Source: Steinernema hermaphroditum (Eukaryota > Nematoda > Chromadorea > Rhabditida > Steinernematidae). Taken from it: DNA of 64,000 bases. A program made the position numbers and the translations under genes. Of the stretch, positions 12,817 to 23,362 are shown piece after piece; position 1 is the first letter of the stretch, and each line of letters begins with the position of its first letter. The notes beneath the pieces were generated by a model. The model was not told the origin of the DNA, did not search any database, and worked only from the letters and a program-made list of their open reading frames with translations. The stretch covers positions 6,324,001-6,388,000 of the forward strand of contig CM059622.1 in assembly GCA_030435675.1 (NCBI GenBank). The letters run 5' to 3'.

Positions 12817-12843
12817 AGTGGAGTTAGTGGAGTTAGTGGAGTT
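12817..12843 (+). repeat. 9-bp tandem repeat, three units
   Basis: AGTGGAGTT is repeated three times without change. It is a short microsatellite with no supported gene around it. Confidence 0.85.
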
Positions 12844-13846
12844 CTGGTCGTGCGCGAACGGAAGGCGATCCCCGATGTCCTTTCTTTCTTCAAAGCTGGG
12901 CGAATCCCGGGAATTACACTAAAAGTCGGCCGCGGTTTCATGATAAGTCTTAAATGCTCTTGGGAATGGAGATGTGGCGACGTGTTAACGACTTCTCTTC
13001 TCAAAACAAAAACAAAATATCCGATTTCAAGATGTTATATATGAGGCAAAAGGCTCTCTGGCCGTTCCTGTCACTTAATCCTCTGACAGTTATTCCACAA
13101 TAACACACAAAGATCTCTCTTTTGTTTGAAAATTTGATTTGGTGGTGCTACAACCCTTGAATGCTGGAAATCCTGGATCTATAAGATTTTCTCACTGAGC
13201 ATCTAATCCTAAGGCGATTTCTTCGCGCTTATTCCATAGCACAACGCTACTACCGCTACCTCCACCTTTCGGTTCTTGTGGTTAGGCGAGTTCCTCGTAT
13301 CCTTGGGAGTGAGAGAAAACTTGAGAAAGTTCCTTCAAGACCATAATCTTCGATAAATACAGTATCCCCATTTCACTCCCTTCACTTTCTTTGCATCTTG
13401 TGGTCGGTGTATAACACATTCCTCTCATCCGACGTCACCACGAGCTGGGTACAAAAAGCAAATCAATCGCTTTACTCAAAAAACGTAAAAAAAACGATTA
13501 TCTGCTCTTAGAACCCCTAACGAGGTTTCACGTTTCAGCGCCTTTTACCCAGTTCCCTTCGGCACTTTTTCTGACCACACATAACAGATCAGAGGTCCTC
13601 TGGCTCAGAGCTCAATCCATCGGATGACCTCCTTCGTCTTCTCGATCTCTCGACCCACCGCGATCTCCGCTCAGTCCCCGTCTTCCAGGAGATATCTCTC
13701 CGCCTCCTCCAGACACTAAAGTGCAAATGGTAACTAATGATATGCTCCTCTTTTTTTGTGTAACATCTCTCGATTGCAAGTCCATCGCCACTCCTCCAAA
13801 TTGCCCTCGAAATCCCCTAAGTGCACTCCTAGCCACTGCTTCTAGA

Positions 13847-13920
13847 GTTGCCATGAGAGTTGCCAATGGCGGGTGCACCCAGATGCACCCGCCACTTCCC
13901 CGTGGCAACCTCCCGGCAAC
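13847..13920. repeat. Nested inverted repeat with GTTGCC/GGCAAC half-sites
   Basis: An inner perfect hairpin has 11-bp arms TGGCGGGTGCA (13867-13877) and TGCACCCGCCA (13884-13894) with a 6-nt loop. It is flanked on the left by two copies of GTTGCC (13847, 13859) and on the right by two copies of GGCAAC (13904, 13915), so the whole block is symmetric. GTTGCC/GGCAAC are the half-sites of RFX (DAF-19) X-boxes, though a standard X-box has the halves only 2 bp apart. The function is unknown. Confidence 0.7.
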
Positions 13921-16760
13921 GCTCTCTCTTCAATTGTCACAAAATCGCGAATTCTGCACCCGCCTCGTGTGGCACTCGTCCCTCGGGATTTCCCGTTCCC
14001 GCACCCCTAACGGCCACATCGCCTCCCTCTGACGTCACTCCCCGTGCCGAAGATGCGCGTCAGAATCGATCCGAATTCGCTTTTTTCACGTCTACTGCCT
14101 AAGGTCGGATGTCCGTTAGGCCACACGCCAGGACACTCCTACGCCGACGCCGTCCACGTCATTTATTGAGTTTTGTTTGGGATCGACGCCGCGTTTACTT
14201 GCTTTTCCCATCGAAAACGGCGCTAAGTGAGCCATCAACGCTCTGTCCGAAGTTTACCAATTCTGATATTGCTGGGCCTCCAGTAGCTCCTGTTCCCACG
14301 GATCACTCATGCAGAATACCCCAGGATTTGGTGCTTTGCCAACCGCCTGAAACAAAGACTTGTTTCCCTTCTTCATAATGCATGCATGGGAATATAAATG
14401 ACGAAAAAAGTGATGTTTTCTCTGTTCCCTTCTCAGTCCGTTATGAAAATAATTTTGTTGTACAAAAAGTGAAGTGCTCTCCACTATTACACCTCGATGG
14501 AGTACGGAGCCTGCAGTTCTGCGTCTCTGAAATGACAAACCAGTCTCTGTTTCAGGAACTACTTGCCCAACTGACTTGTTTCTCACGCCTCCACTCCTTC
14601 TGTGGGCGTTTCTTCAATTTTTAATAGGCCTGACACATCCATACCCATAACAAGCTGCAAAACCGCCCCCTCTGGAATTCATTTGGAAGGGGAGAGAACC
14701 ACGCCACTTTGAGAAGATCTGGCTTTAAGTCTTAAGTGCGTATAGGAAAGAGCTGCAGCTGTTCTTTAACGTCATAGCAAAGTAAACGCAAATCCTATTT
14801 ACTAATCACCACTGCTTGCACCTCCTCTTCCTTACTAATTTCTACAATTTGCTCAAATTGTTTTTCTCATTCATTTGAGGCTATAAGCCTCATTATTTGT
14901 TTTGGCTATCAAAGTTGCGTCATTCTTACCAACCTGAGAAAATCGCTTTTTGTTAGCTCACTCGCGGCGGCGGAAGGAAGGAAAAAGTTTGCACCCGCTG
15001 TAATCCTCTCTGAACTGAGGGTGCGTTTGCTCCTCTTTCCCACAAGATCGTGTTACATCCATGAGTTGTAGCTTCTTCTGTATTTCTAGATCCTTCAATT
15101 CAGATTTCTCTTCTCCCATCAAGATCAAATCCTTTCAAAGGACAACCTCATCAAACACGTCACAGCCCTATCCCTCTATCGATTCCACTCGCGTGGCTGC
15201 AATAAGGACCTAATCTCTTGCCACAACACAAGGTGATCTCGCCGCACAAATTTCCGATCGGCACGTCTTCGGGAGCCCTCCGATGACGCCAAACGCCGTT
15301 TTTTGCGCTCCAAATCCGATGCTCAAACAGAAGAGGCTCCTTTCGATGTTGCCAACGGGGAGTCGTCCCTCGGGGTCGCCTTCCGGTCTCGAGGAAAACA
15401 ATCCGTCGGCGGCAGTCGTCCCAGGATCCTAGGGGAAGAGCGCCTGATTGCCGCGTGTTGTTTACTCTGACTCCATCCCGACTGATTTATTCTGTTTCTT
15501 CTCTCCGTTTTCTGTCCTCAGGCGTTCATCGAAGCGCCGATTCCGGTCGCTTTCACTTTCGTACTTTCCCCGCCAATTAGCGATTCTGCAATCAGTTCTC
15601 CGAATTACACCTTTAAAGGTTCGAGACAGGTGAGTGCCTAGGGCACTTCCCCCTACTTTGGCACGTTCGTTTCTGCCAGGTGCTTTCCCGTAGCCTCGGC
15701 TAATTTGCTAATCTGACGCCTTCCGGAGAGTCACTTTCCGCTTGAGTCAGCGCGCGTAGTCGTGTTATTTCCGATGTAGCCCCTTTCAAGGGGATTAATT
15801 GCGGAATTAGCGAGGTGACGGCATCGGGATCGACGAAGATCCCCTGGAATCCAGGCACTCCATTTGGCACTAATTGACTCTGAGTCAGTCCTGCAGCATT
15901 GTAGTCGACGATGACGGCGGTCCTGGGGAGATTTATGGTAGAGGATAGCCGTCGTGTGTAGTGCAGTTTTTAGGCGTTTTTTCCACATCCACTGTATCTC
16001 GCAGTGGAGGAACTGAACGTTGATCCATCCGATGTATTACTATATTCATCCTCTTGGGCCCATTTGGCTTTTGTTCAAAACTGTAACACTTTTACGCCGC
16101 CAGTACTCGAAGCAACCTTTGAACGTCTTGGCCAACTGAAATTCACTCAATAACAACCAAAACATAATCAATCTTATAATCTCGCTCATCCATCGAAAGG
16201 TTAGTGTGATCGAAAATGTGATCTCTAATATTTCCGATATTTCTGAAAGTATCTTCAAGTCCTCTTCAATTCGGTGCTCGAATCACACAACTCAGATCCC
16301 ACACTTTCATCAACTCGCCTTCGTTTTTAGGTTTCCCTTTTTAGCTAAACGATTCCTAGTCCTTTGATTCCGATTACAAAACCATTGGGTTCCAGAATGC
16401 CATCAACTCTACGAAACATCTTTTGTTCACGTGCCAGAGGCATGCACAAATTCGCCTAAAGCGACCCTTCAAACTCGGGCGTAAATCATAAACTTTGCTC
16501 AAAAATAACAAAACAAGCCGACGACACTCTGATACCATCTGTCGCGCCCATTCGTCTTCTTCGGGCGCCTCTCGACGCCTCGGGTTCCACCCGAATCCCT
16601 CCCCACGTGCGGCCTCCTTCGTCATCGCCGGGCATTTTCCGATTCCTCACGCATCCCATCACACTCCCGCCGATCGCTTCCGCCGCCGACAGATAAATCG
16701 CTCCTAAGCGATTTGCCGACCACTTGCACATCTTTTTGCAAAATTCTTCCGAACGTTTAT

Positions 16761-17087
16761 TCACATGCTCGTGCTATTATTTGAAGAAGAAGATGTCGTC
16801 ATCTCCATCGCTTCTTCTGTAGTCTCCATCGTGGTGCTAGTAGTCGTTGTCGTGCTTTCAGATACCGTAGTCTCCATTGTGATGGCGGTCGTTGTCGTGG
16901 TTTCGGGTACTATAGTCTCGGCGACTACTGCAACCCGCGGAGCCGCGAAAATTGGACTTCGGGGGCCTTTTCCATAGCCGTAGGGAATGGCGCCGTAGAA
17001 TTTACCGTATGCTCCAGGGGCGTAGTCTATATGGGCAGAGACCGAAACGACGAGCAGAAGAACTAGAAGTAGACGAAGTGGTGACAT
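16761..17087 (-). CDS. Small secreted Thr-rich protein
   Basis: This single-exon ORF of 108 residues starts with a clear signal peptide (MSPLRLLLVLLLVVSVSA, cleavage expected after A18). A Gly/Tyr-rich segment follows (YAPGAYGKFYGAIPYGYGKG), then a tail of repeated E-T-T-T/M-E-T-T motifs ending in Ser/Asn. The Thr/Ser tail is a likely O-glycosylation region, as in mucin-like or cuticle-surface proteins. I do not recognise the family. The start at 17087 is preferred over an upstream in-frame ATG at 17123 because it begins the signal peptide. The TGA stop overlaps an AATAAA poly(A) signal by one base, so the 3' UTR must be very short. Confidence 0.75.
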   Translation of the reverse strand: MSPLRLLLVLLLVVSVSAHIDYAPGAYGKFYGAIPYGYGKGPRSPIFAAPRVAVVAETIVPETTTTTAITMETTVSESTTTTTSTTMETTEEAMEMTTSSSSNNSTSM

Positions 17088-17565
17088 TTTGAGGCTAGAG
17101 GGCAGAGGAGAGTTAAATAGCATCGGATATGATTGAATCTAGGTCAGCAAGGACAATTTTTTGCAAAAGCAAACCGGCCCCAGGAAACGAGTCGGTCATG
17201 GGTGGTTAGGGCGACTCGTGTCGGACTCGTCTCCCTCATGTTTTATATCTATCTTCTCTTTTGGGCTCTAATAATTTGGTTCCGGAAAAGCACTAAAAGT
17301 ACAAACGACCTTTTGAAGTTTCGAGTTAATTGTGGCCCGAGAATAGCGACCCGTCCATTACCACGCCTCTAAAGGGCACACAGTCCTTTTCGGTTTCTTG
17401 TTTTCGTCTCTAGATGGGGGCTCTCTCTGTTTTGGTGTCTATTGCTTGACCCTTTTCCTCGGAGCTATACTGAGTAGATGACTTAGAGATGGGATCTGGG
17501 ACTCTCGTGCACCGGCTTCCCCTCTAGCCTCACCATCGTGACCCTCGTTTCAGGCCCCCCACACA

Positions 17566-19908
17566 ATGGAGGACCACCACAAGATGGGCTACCTCGGCGC
17601 GACGTCCTACGTCGTCGGCAACGTTATCGGCTCCGGCATCTTCATCACCCCGGCGTCGATCCTGCGCTTCGCCAACTCCTCGGGCCTCTCGCTCCTCATC
17701 TGGCTCGGCTGCGCTTTCATCGCCATTCTAGGTGAGCCCCTCGGAGCGCCCACACGCAGTGTTCGTTTCCAGCGACGTCGACATAAGTCCTTTGGTCTAT
17801 GTTCCTCGTCTCTGGCTTTCGCCGCACTGTGTGGCCTGCGGCTACAGTAACCCGCCCGGTCCCGGTATCGGCGTTCCCGGCAGCAGAGCCCTCTCAGACT
17901 CCGTTCCCTTTCAGGCTCCATCTGCTACATCGAGTTGGGCACAAGCATCCGCGAGGCTGGCTGCGACTTCGCCTACATCTGCTACGTCAAGTGGCACTCC
18001 ATCGCCTTCGCCTTCATGTGGGTCTCCGTCCTCATGACTTACCCGGCAACCATCGCCATCATCTCGGAGACCTTCGGCCAGTACCTCATTGAGGGCCTGC
18101 GTCAGGTCTACGACATCGACGACTACTGGGCGCCCATCGCCCAGAAACTCTTCGGGTTCTCGCTTCTGTGTAGGTGACTCTTGGATGAGCGCTTCGGGAC
18201 CCTTGCTCACACGACCGCTTTAGGGCTTGTCACCTGGATGAACTTCTTCTCGCTCAACAAGTTTGCCGCCCGTTTCCAGATCATGGCGACCTTCGCGAAG
18301 CTGGCCAGTTGCGCCCTCATCATCTTCACCGGGTTCTACTTCTACCTCTTTAAAGGTGCGAGTTTTAGAATGATCTGAATTCCGAGTTCCTTCCTGTCCC
18401 AAAACTCGGATCCGCGTTCCATTAAGTATCTGTATTTAATTTGACACCTTGTAACATTTGGAAATGTAGAATGTAAACTCTGTAGAATGCAAACCCAGAC
18501 TGAGTTATGGTGAGTTTAGACGTTTAGACAGAAGTCTAGAAGGTCATTTTCGCGAGAATCCAAATGTGTGACCGATCGAGCCTTAATGTACTGTATGCCG
18601 ATTCCACATCTTGTATCAGGAGTGCCCCAGTGCTTTAAAATTATCATGTGCCCATCGAAATTCCATCAATCTTCATTTTCAGGGTGGAACGAGGGCCTTT
18701 CCGAGCCGATGAAACACAGCAACACGAACCTCGGCGACCTAGTCATGGCCTTCTATGGCGGCCTCTGGGCGTTCTCCGGGTGGGACATCCTCAACTACGG
18801 TGCCGGCGAGATCTCCAAACCCAAAAAGTACAAGCTGCTTCCCTCTCCTCTAGAACCCCGCACTTCAGAAACATGCCGCTGGCGCTGCTCTCCGGCATTC
18901 TTCTCGTCACCGTCGTCTACCTGAGCATCAACATCTCCTACTTTATCGTCCTCGACGTCGACACGATCAAGTCGTCGAACGCCGTCGCGGCGCTCTTCAG
19001 CCAGAAGACGCTCGGCGCTTTCGCCTACGCCATCCCCTTCCTCATCGGAGTGCTCCTCGTCGGCTCCCTCAACTCGAACCTCTTCTCCGGAAGCAGGTAC
19101 TTGTACGCGATTCGGTCCCCGGTGCTCAGGGCCAGAGTCGCTCGGGCTAACTATTAACACATTTCAGTGACATTTCAGATACATGTTCGCCGCCGCCAAA
19201 CAGGGACATCTGCCGACGTGCTTCAGCTGTGTCAACGCCGAGAACGACAGCCCTAGGGTCGCCGTCTTCGCTCAGGTTAGTTTTCTGGAAAGGAGCGTCG
19301 ATCGCCTTTTCAGTCAGCTCTGGCCATGGCGATCTCGTTCGTCGGCGACCTCGACGCCCTCATCGGCTACGTGATGTTCGGCTTCTGGGCGCAGCGCCTC
19401 TTCACCCTAGTGGCGCTCCTCCTCATCCGCCACAAACGAATTCCGGTCCATCCGGAGGCCATCCGCATGCCCCTTTGGGTCATCTACGTGTTCCTCGGAG
19501 TCACCGTCGTCCTCGTCATCATCCCCATCGTCCAGGAGTTCCAAGTCACCGCCATGGGCATCTTCCTGTGCTTCATCGGCTTCGGCTTCTACTTCCTCTT
19601 CATCACTCCTGAGAAGCTGCCGCCCGTCCTTGTCCTTCTGAACGGTAACCGCTCCCCTACTCTCCTCCCGCACGGCATGCCTTGCAGAGAAGTGCCTTCT
19701 CTTGTCGGCGATCGTCTTCGACGCCCTTCCGGACCTGAAGAACTCAGGCTCCACGCAGATCGTCACGAGCGACTCGCAGCAAGCGCTCCTTGGATCTCGC
19801 GCTTCACAGTCGCGCCTTTCCTCGGATGAGTCGGTGCCGGATCTGCACTCCGATGAGAAGAACATCATGATTCGAAACGGGTCGAGCTCGGGGCTCAGAA
19901 TGTGGTAA
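17566..19908 (+). CDS. SLC7-type amino-acid transporter light subunit (AAT family)
   Basis: It is a light subunit of a heteromeric amino-acid exchanger (APC superfamily), a 12-helix plasma-membrane protein that usually pairs with a 4F2hc-like glycoprotein. Eight exons join cleanly: 17566-17731, 17915-18169, 18224-18355, 18683-18827, 18869-19096, 19179-19275, 19314-19644 and 19688-19908. They total 1575 nt, or 524 residues. The TM1 substrate motif GSGIFITP, the conserved YAGEISKPKKN-like loop (here NYGAGEISKPKKNMP) and a later SGSRYMFAAAKQGHLP segment are diagnostic. The Ser-rich C-terminal tail after TM12 is probably cytosolic. A TTTCAG acceptor lies about 15 bp before the ATG and fits spliced-leader addition. 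The N-terminus before TM1 is very short for the family, so a missed upstream exon is possible. Which aat paralogue it is cannot be told. Confidence 0.93.
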
Positions 19909-20044
19909 TGGACAGAAAGAGTTTTGTTCCAAAAGTTCTATTTACGGATATAATAAATAAATCCATAGTCCACTCTGCACAATACAGTACAATCTGGAGA
20001 TGTTTATTATTATTACTTACGGGCATGAGATTAGAACACCGCAT

Positions 20045-21345
20045 TTACTTCTTGCCCTTTTTATCGAAGCAGTCTCCAGTAATTCCAGCAAGTGTCTAAA
20101 AAGAGCATTTTAGTGCCTTGTCCGTACAACCATCGACGAACCTGATAGTTAGGATCGTACGTAGCGACCATTCCCTTCTTCTCGGGTTCCTTTGGTCCGC
20201 TCTTCTTAGCGCCTTTCTTGTCATCCTTCTTGTTGAAGCAATCACCAGCAACTCCGGCCAAAGTCTGTAAGTTGGTTGCATTAGCACAACAGCTTTCGCC
20301 CTGATGACGCTACCTGGTAGTTAGGGTCATTAGTTCCGACAATACCGCCCTTTTCTGGAGCTTTTGGACCGTCCTTCTTATCGAAGCAATCGCCAGCGAT
20401 TCCAGCAAGGGTCTAAAAGAGAAGCTTAGAGTTTCACTCATGTGATTATCAACAGACCTGATAATTAGGGTCGTGAGTTGCAACGATACCGCCTTTCTCG
20501 GGGACCTTCGGCGCTTCTTTCTTGTCTCCCCTTTTACCATCCTTCTTGTCAAAGCAGTCCCCAGCAACTCCGGCCAAAGTCTGCAAGATGGCTGTATTAA
20601 TACAGGCGTTTTCGTTTCAGTGATACTACTTGATAGTTCGGATCGTTAGTAGCGACCACTCCCTTCTTTTCGGGTTCCTTTGCTCCGCCCTTCTTGTCGA
20701 AGCAGTCCCCAGCAACTCCGGCCAAGGTCTGCAAGATGGCTATGTTCGTACAACCGTTTCTCGATGATACTACCTGATAGTTAGGGTCGTTAGTTCCGAC
20801 AATACCGCCCTTTTCTGGAGCTTTCGGAGCCTTTTTTTTGTCTCCGTCTTTCTTCTGGAAGCAATCGACCATGCCTGCCAAAGTCTAGATAATGTCAATA
20901 ATCATCACAAGACAAACCGGATTCCGAACCTGATAATTGGGGTCAAGAGTTTCGACTACACCCTTCTTCTCGGGCTCCTTCGGTCCGTCTTTTTTTTCTA
21001 CTTTCTTGTCATCCTTCTTGTCGAAACAGTCCCCAGCGATTAACGCCAAAGTCTGAAAGGTGGCTGTATTAGTACAACCGTTTTCGTCCTGATGATACAC
21101 CTGGTAGTTAGGGTCATGAGTTGCGGCCACACCACCACCTGTACCCTTTTGTTCCTCCTTCTTGCTTCCGCCGTCTTTCTTCTTGTTGCCGAAGCAGTCA
21201 TTCATGCCGGCTAGCGTTTGGTAGTTCGGGTCGTTCGTTAAGGCAACGCCACCTTGAGTGGGAGCTGTGGCCGTTGACGGAGCGGGTGCCTTGTCCTTGC
21301 CAAAGGTATCGGCCATTCCGGCGAGTGTCTTCACATCGAGAGATT
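20045..21345 (-). repeat. Tandem exon-plus-intron repeat array
   Basis: Exon starts recur every 148-169 bp (21052, 20884, 20728, 20580, 20412, 20264, 20095). Exon lengths run 123, 111, 99, 123, 99, 123. The starts of exons 5 and 7, and of exons 6 and 8, are each exactly 316 bp apart, which suggests a two-exon higher-order unit. Introns are also alike, sharing a GTAGTATCA-like donor end and a TACAGCCATCTTGCAG-like acceptor end in several copies. Duplication therefore included the introns and was recent. Confidence 0.85.
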
Positions 21346-21688
21346 AGTCACTTGCAGCGACGGCTCAAATTACCTGGTAGTTGGGATCGAGAATTCCTGC
21401 GAAACCACATTGAGTTGGAGCCATCGAAGCCTGAGTCTTCTCTTCGGCGAGAACAACTGATTTTTTTTCCTCCGCTGGACTTTCTCCAGGAACTGGCTTG
21501 CCAGAGGAGGGAGTAGTAGTTTCCGAAGCAAGGGAACCTCCAATAGGAACAGCTCCAAGTGCAAAAGGTGGAGGGGCACGGGGTTTCTTTTTTGTACAGC
21601 ATCCAGTTTGGGCGTGGAATGTCGTGGCGATCAGCAGAGCTATGGAGCCGCCAATCTGTGCAATAAAGGGCACAATGAGGGGAATCAT
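20045..21688 (-). CDS. Secreted/anchored DPNYQ tandem-repeat protein
   Basis: Nine exons, all multiples of 3 with phase-0 introns, encode 423 residues: 21688-21374, 21328-21101, 21052-20930, 20884-20774, 20728-20630, 20580-20458, 20412-20314, 20264-20142 and 20095-20045. The N-terminus is a hydrophobic signal or anchor (residues 1-22), followed by a Pro/Ala/Ser/Thr-rich linker. The rest is tandem units of 33-41 residues with the plan TLAG..GDCFDKK, a Lys/Glu/Pro-rich spacer, then GTNDPNYQ. Most units carry exactly one cysteine, in GDCF. From exon 3 on, each exon is one unit. Exon 2 holds two units without an intron and the last exon is a half unit. I recall similar repeats in nematode hypothetical proteins but cannot name one. 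A structural, extracellular or cross-linked role is only inference. It lies downstream of the methyltransferase on the same strand, with a TTTTCAG acceptor about 25 bp before the start. Confidence 0.88.
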
Positions 21689-22137
21689 CTCGGGTTTGTG
21701 TTCAATTGATCTGAAAACAGAAAAGTAAACGAAAAGAGAGTGCGAGAGTAACTCACACCACCGATCGAAGACGTTCTTCTGAGACAAATGACGATGGGAA
21801 ATGAAGTCTGAAAAGAGCGCAACCGCTCGCAATGATCGACAAAATCGAAACTGAAGCAGAATGAGTGAGATGCAAACTCCGTGGATCGTCTAGAGTCTGT
21901 AGAGACTGCTTCTGTTTGCAAACGTTTTTGCTGCGGTGGACATGAGTGTGGAGAATACGAATAATTCTGATGGAAACGTTTCGGCTTTTCCCTCAAGTTG
22001 AATGACATAATCTTCCCAAACGACTTGAGCCTTCCCCATCCGCACAGCGCTCCCCGCAAGAACTTGGCTCTCAATTTCCCACTGTAACAACTTTAACAAT
22101 AAAATTCAACAAGCTATAACAAAAAACAAGACATGAG

Positions 22138-23362
22138 TTACTGGCTTCTCGGCCGTACTTGGTACATCGTTAACTTCTCACAGTCTTCGAAGAGTTCTTC
22201 ATTGCTACCGGCAAACAGCGCCGCTTGATGTTCTGTCGATATCTGAACAAGTTGGGTGACTAGATAGTAGTTGCATAAGAGGACATACATGATCGAGCCA
22301 CTGTGGAATCTTAAATCCAAGGTCCAAATGTTCAACGACGGACTCAACTGAAGGATTGTGGATGAGCACACATCCCGGTTTCATGTGTTCAGCGAGGAAT
22401 CTCCAGCATTTTATCTAAAGCACGTCGGGTCACGAGCTCACGGGCGCCACTTGTACCTGTCCTTCTTCGGGCATGAAGAAACTGAAGACGTTGTTCATTG
22501 TGATCACGTCCGCGCTGGCGATGACGTCCTTCTGATTCAGTAGATTATCACAGATCACTTCAACGTTTGTCATGTTCTTTGATTGGATAAAGCGGTTTTG
22601 GAGATCACAGAAGTCCCGGTTCATCTCAATTCCGATCGCCTTGACAGCTCCTCCACTGAAGTAGTGCACTCCGTACAGGACTGTTCCTAGGCGCGAGCCA
22701 ATATCAACGACTATTCTTCCAGCCATCTGAGGCGACCTTAGCGGAACAAGGGAAGTAAACATATACCGCAGCTGAAGAAAGGAAAGTCAAACCAAGTACA
22801 GAAGGGGACATCGAACCTGATCAGCGCCCAGAGAGTGAGAGATGAAGGTCAAAGGAGCGGTCTTGTGAGACCCACAGTCCCTGCAGAAGTTCCGGCTAAT
22901 TTGACCCTGATCCACGAGATCGTCGACATCGTTTTCATCGAAAAGGAACCCATCAACGTGGACGGTTGTGTTGGGGTGGCAATCCGAGTCGATTCCGTTC
23001 ACGGGCCACAGAACGTTTTCCGACGGGAGAACAGCGGAAGTTGGCAGCTGAAAAAAGCAGTTATAGCAGTTATTACTCATTTCGGTCATTTCTGCTAAGG
23101 AGCTGGTATCATGATCTTCCCAAAAAGATATAAAACAACTCACAATGCTTTTCATCTCGTTTGCGATATCTCGAAGTTCGCAATCGGCCTTCGCGGCGTC
23201 CACATCCATTGTCTCCTCATCACTCGGCGCGTTGCGATTTCCATCGACGACGCTGAAGGAGTCGCCGATCCACTGAAGGAACTGTGCCACTTGACGAGGT
23301 TCCACGCGCTCCAGAAGCGCGATGAACTCCTGCTCCGCGTGCTCGATGCTCAGCTTCGCCAT
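22138..23362 (-). CDS. Uncharacterised class I SAM-dependent methyltransferase-like protein
   Basis: Five exons, each a whole number of codons, join as 23362-23144, 23047-22817, 22771-22457, 22414-22289 and 22242-22138, giving 331 residues. The N-terminal 75 residues are helical and acidic. A conserved block CRDCGSHKTAPLTFISHS precedes the methyltransferase fold, whose SAM-binding motif I reads VVDIGSRLGTVLYG. It is followed by GIEMNRDFCDLQ and a motif IV-like DVITMNNVFSFF. I recall conserved animal proteins with the same CRDCGSHKTAPLTF plus DxGSRLG layout, but substrate and symbol are unknown to me. The 3' end is uncertain: instead of the stop at 22138, the last exon may splice after TMYQ to an acceptor near 22080 and end at 21890. 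Same-strand order with the DPNYQ gene suggests a possible operon. Confidence 0.82.

Larger units (their letters stand above)
8796..16750. other. Gene-poor stretch with repeats and a LINE fragment
   Basis: I could not assemble a recognisable gene here. Contents reported separately are a possible minus-strand coding locus at 9494-10203, a LINE 3' fragment at 11531-11800, a 9-bp tandem repeat at 12817-12843 and a nested inverted repeat at 13847-13920. GC-rich islands near 12.6-12.9, 13.6-14.2 and 15.2-15.9 kb have open frames on several strands but no consistent splice model. They may be conserved regulatory DNA. Confidence 0.5.
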
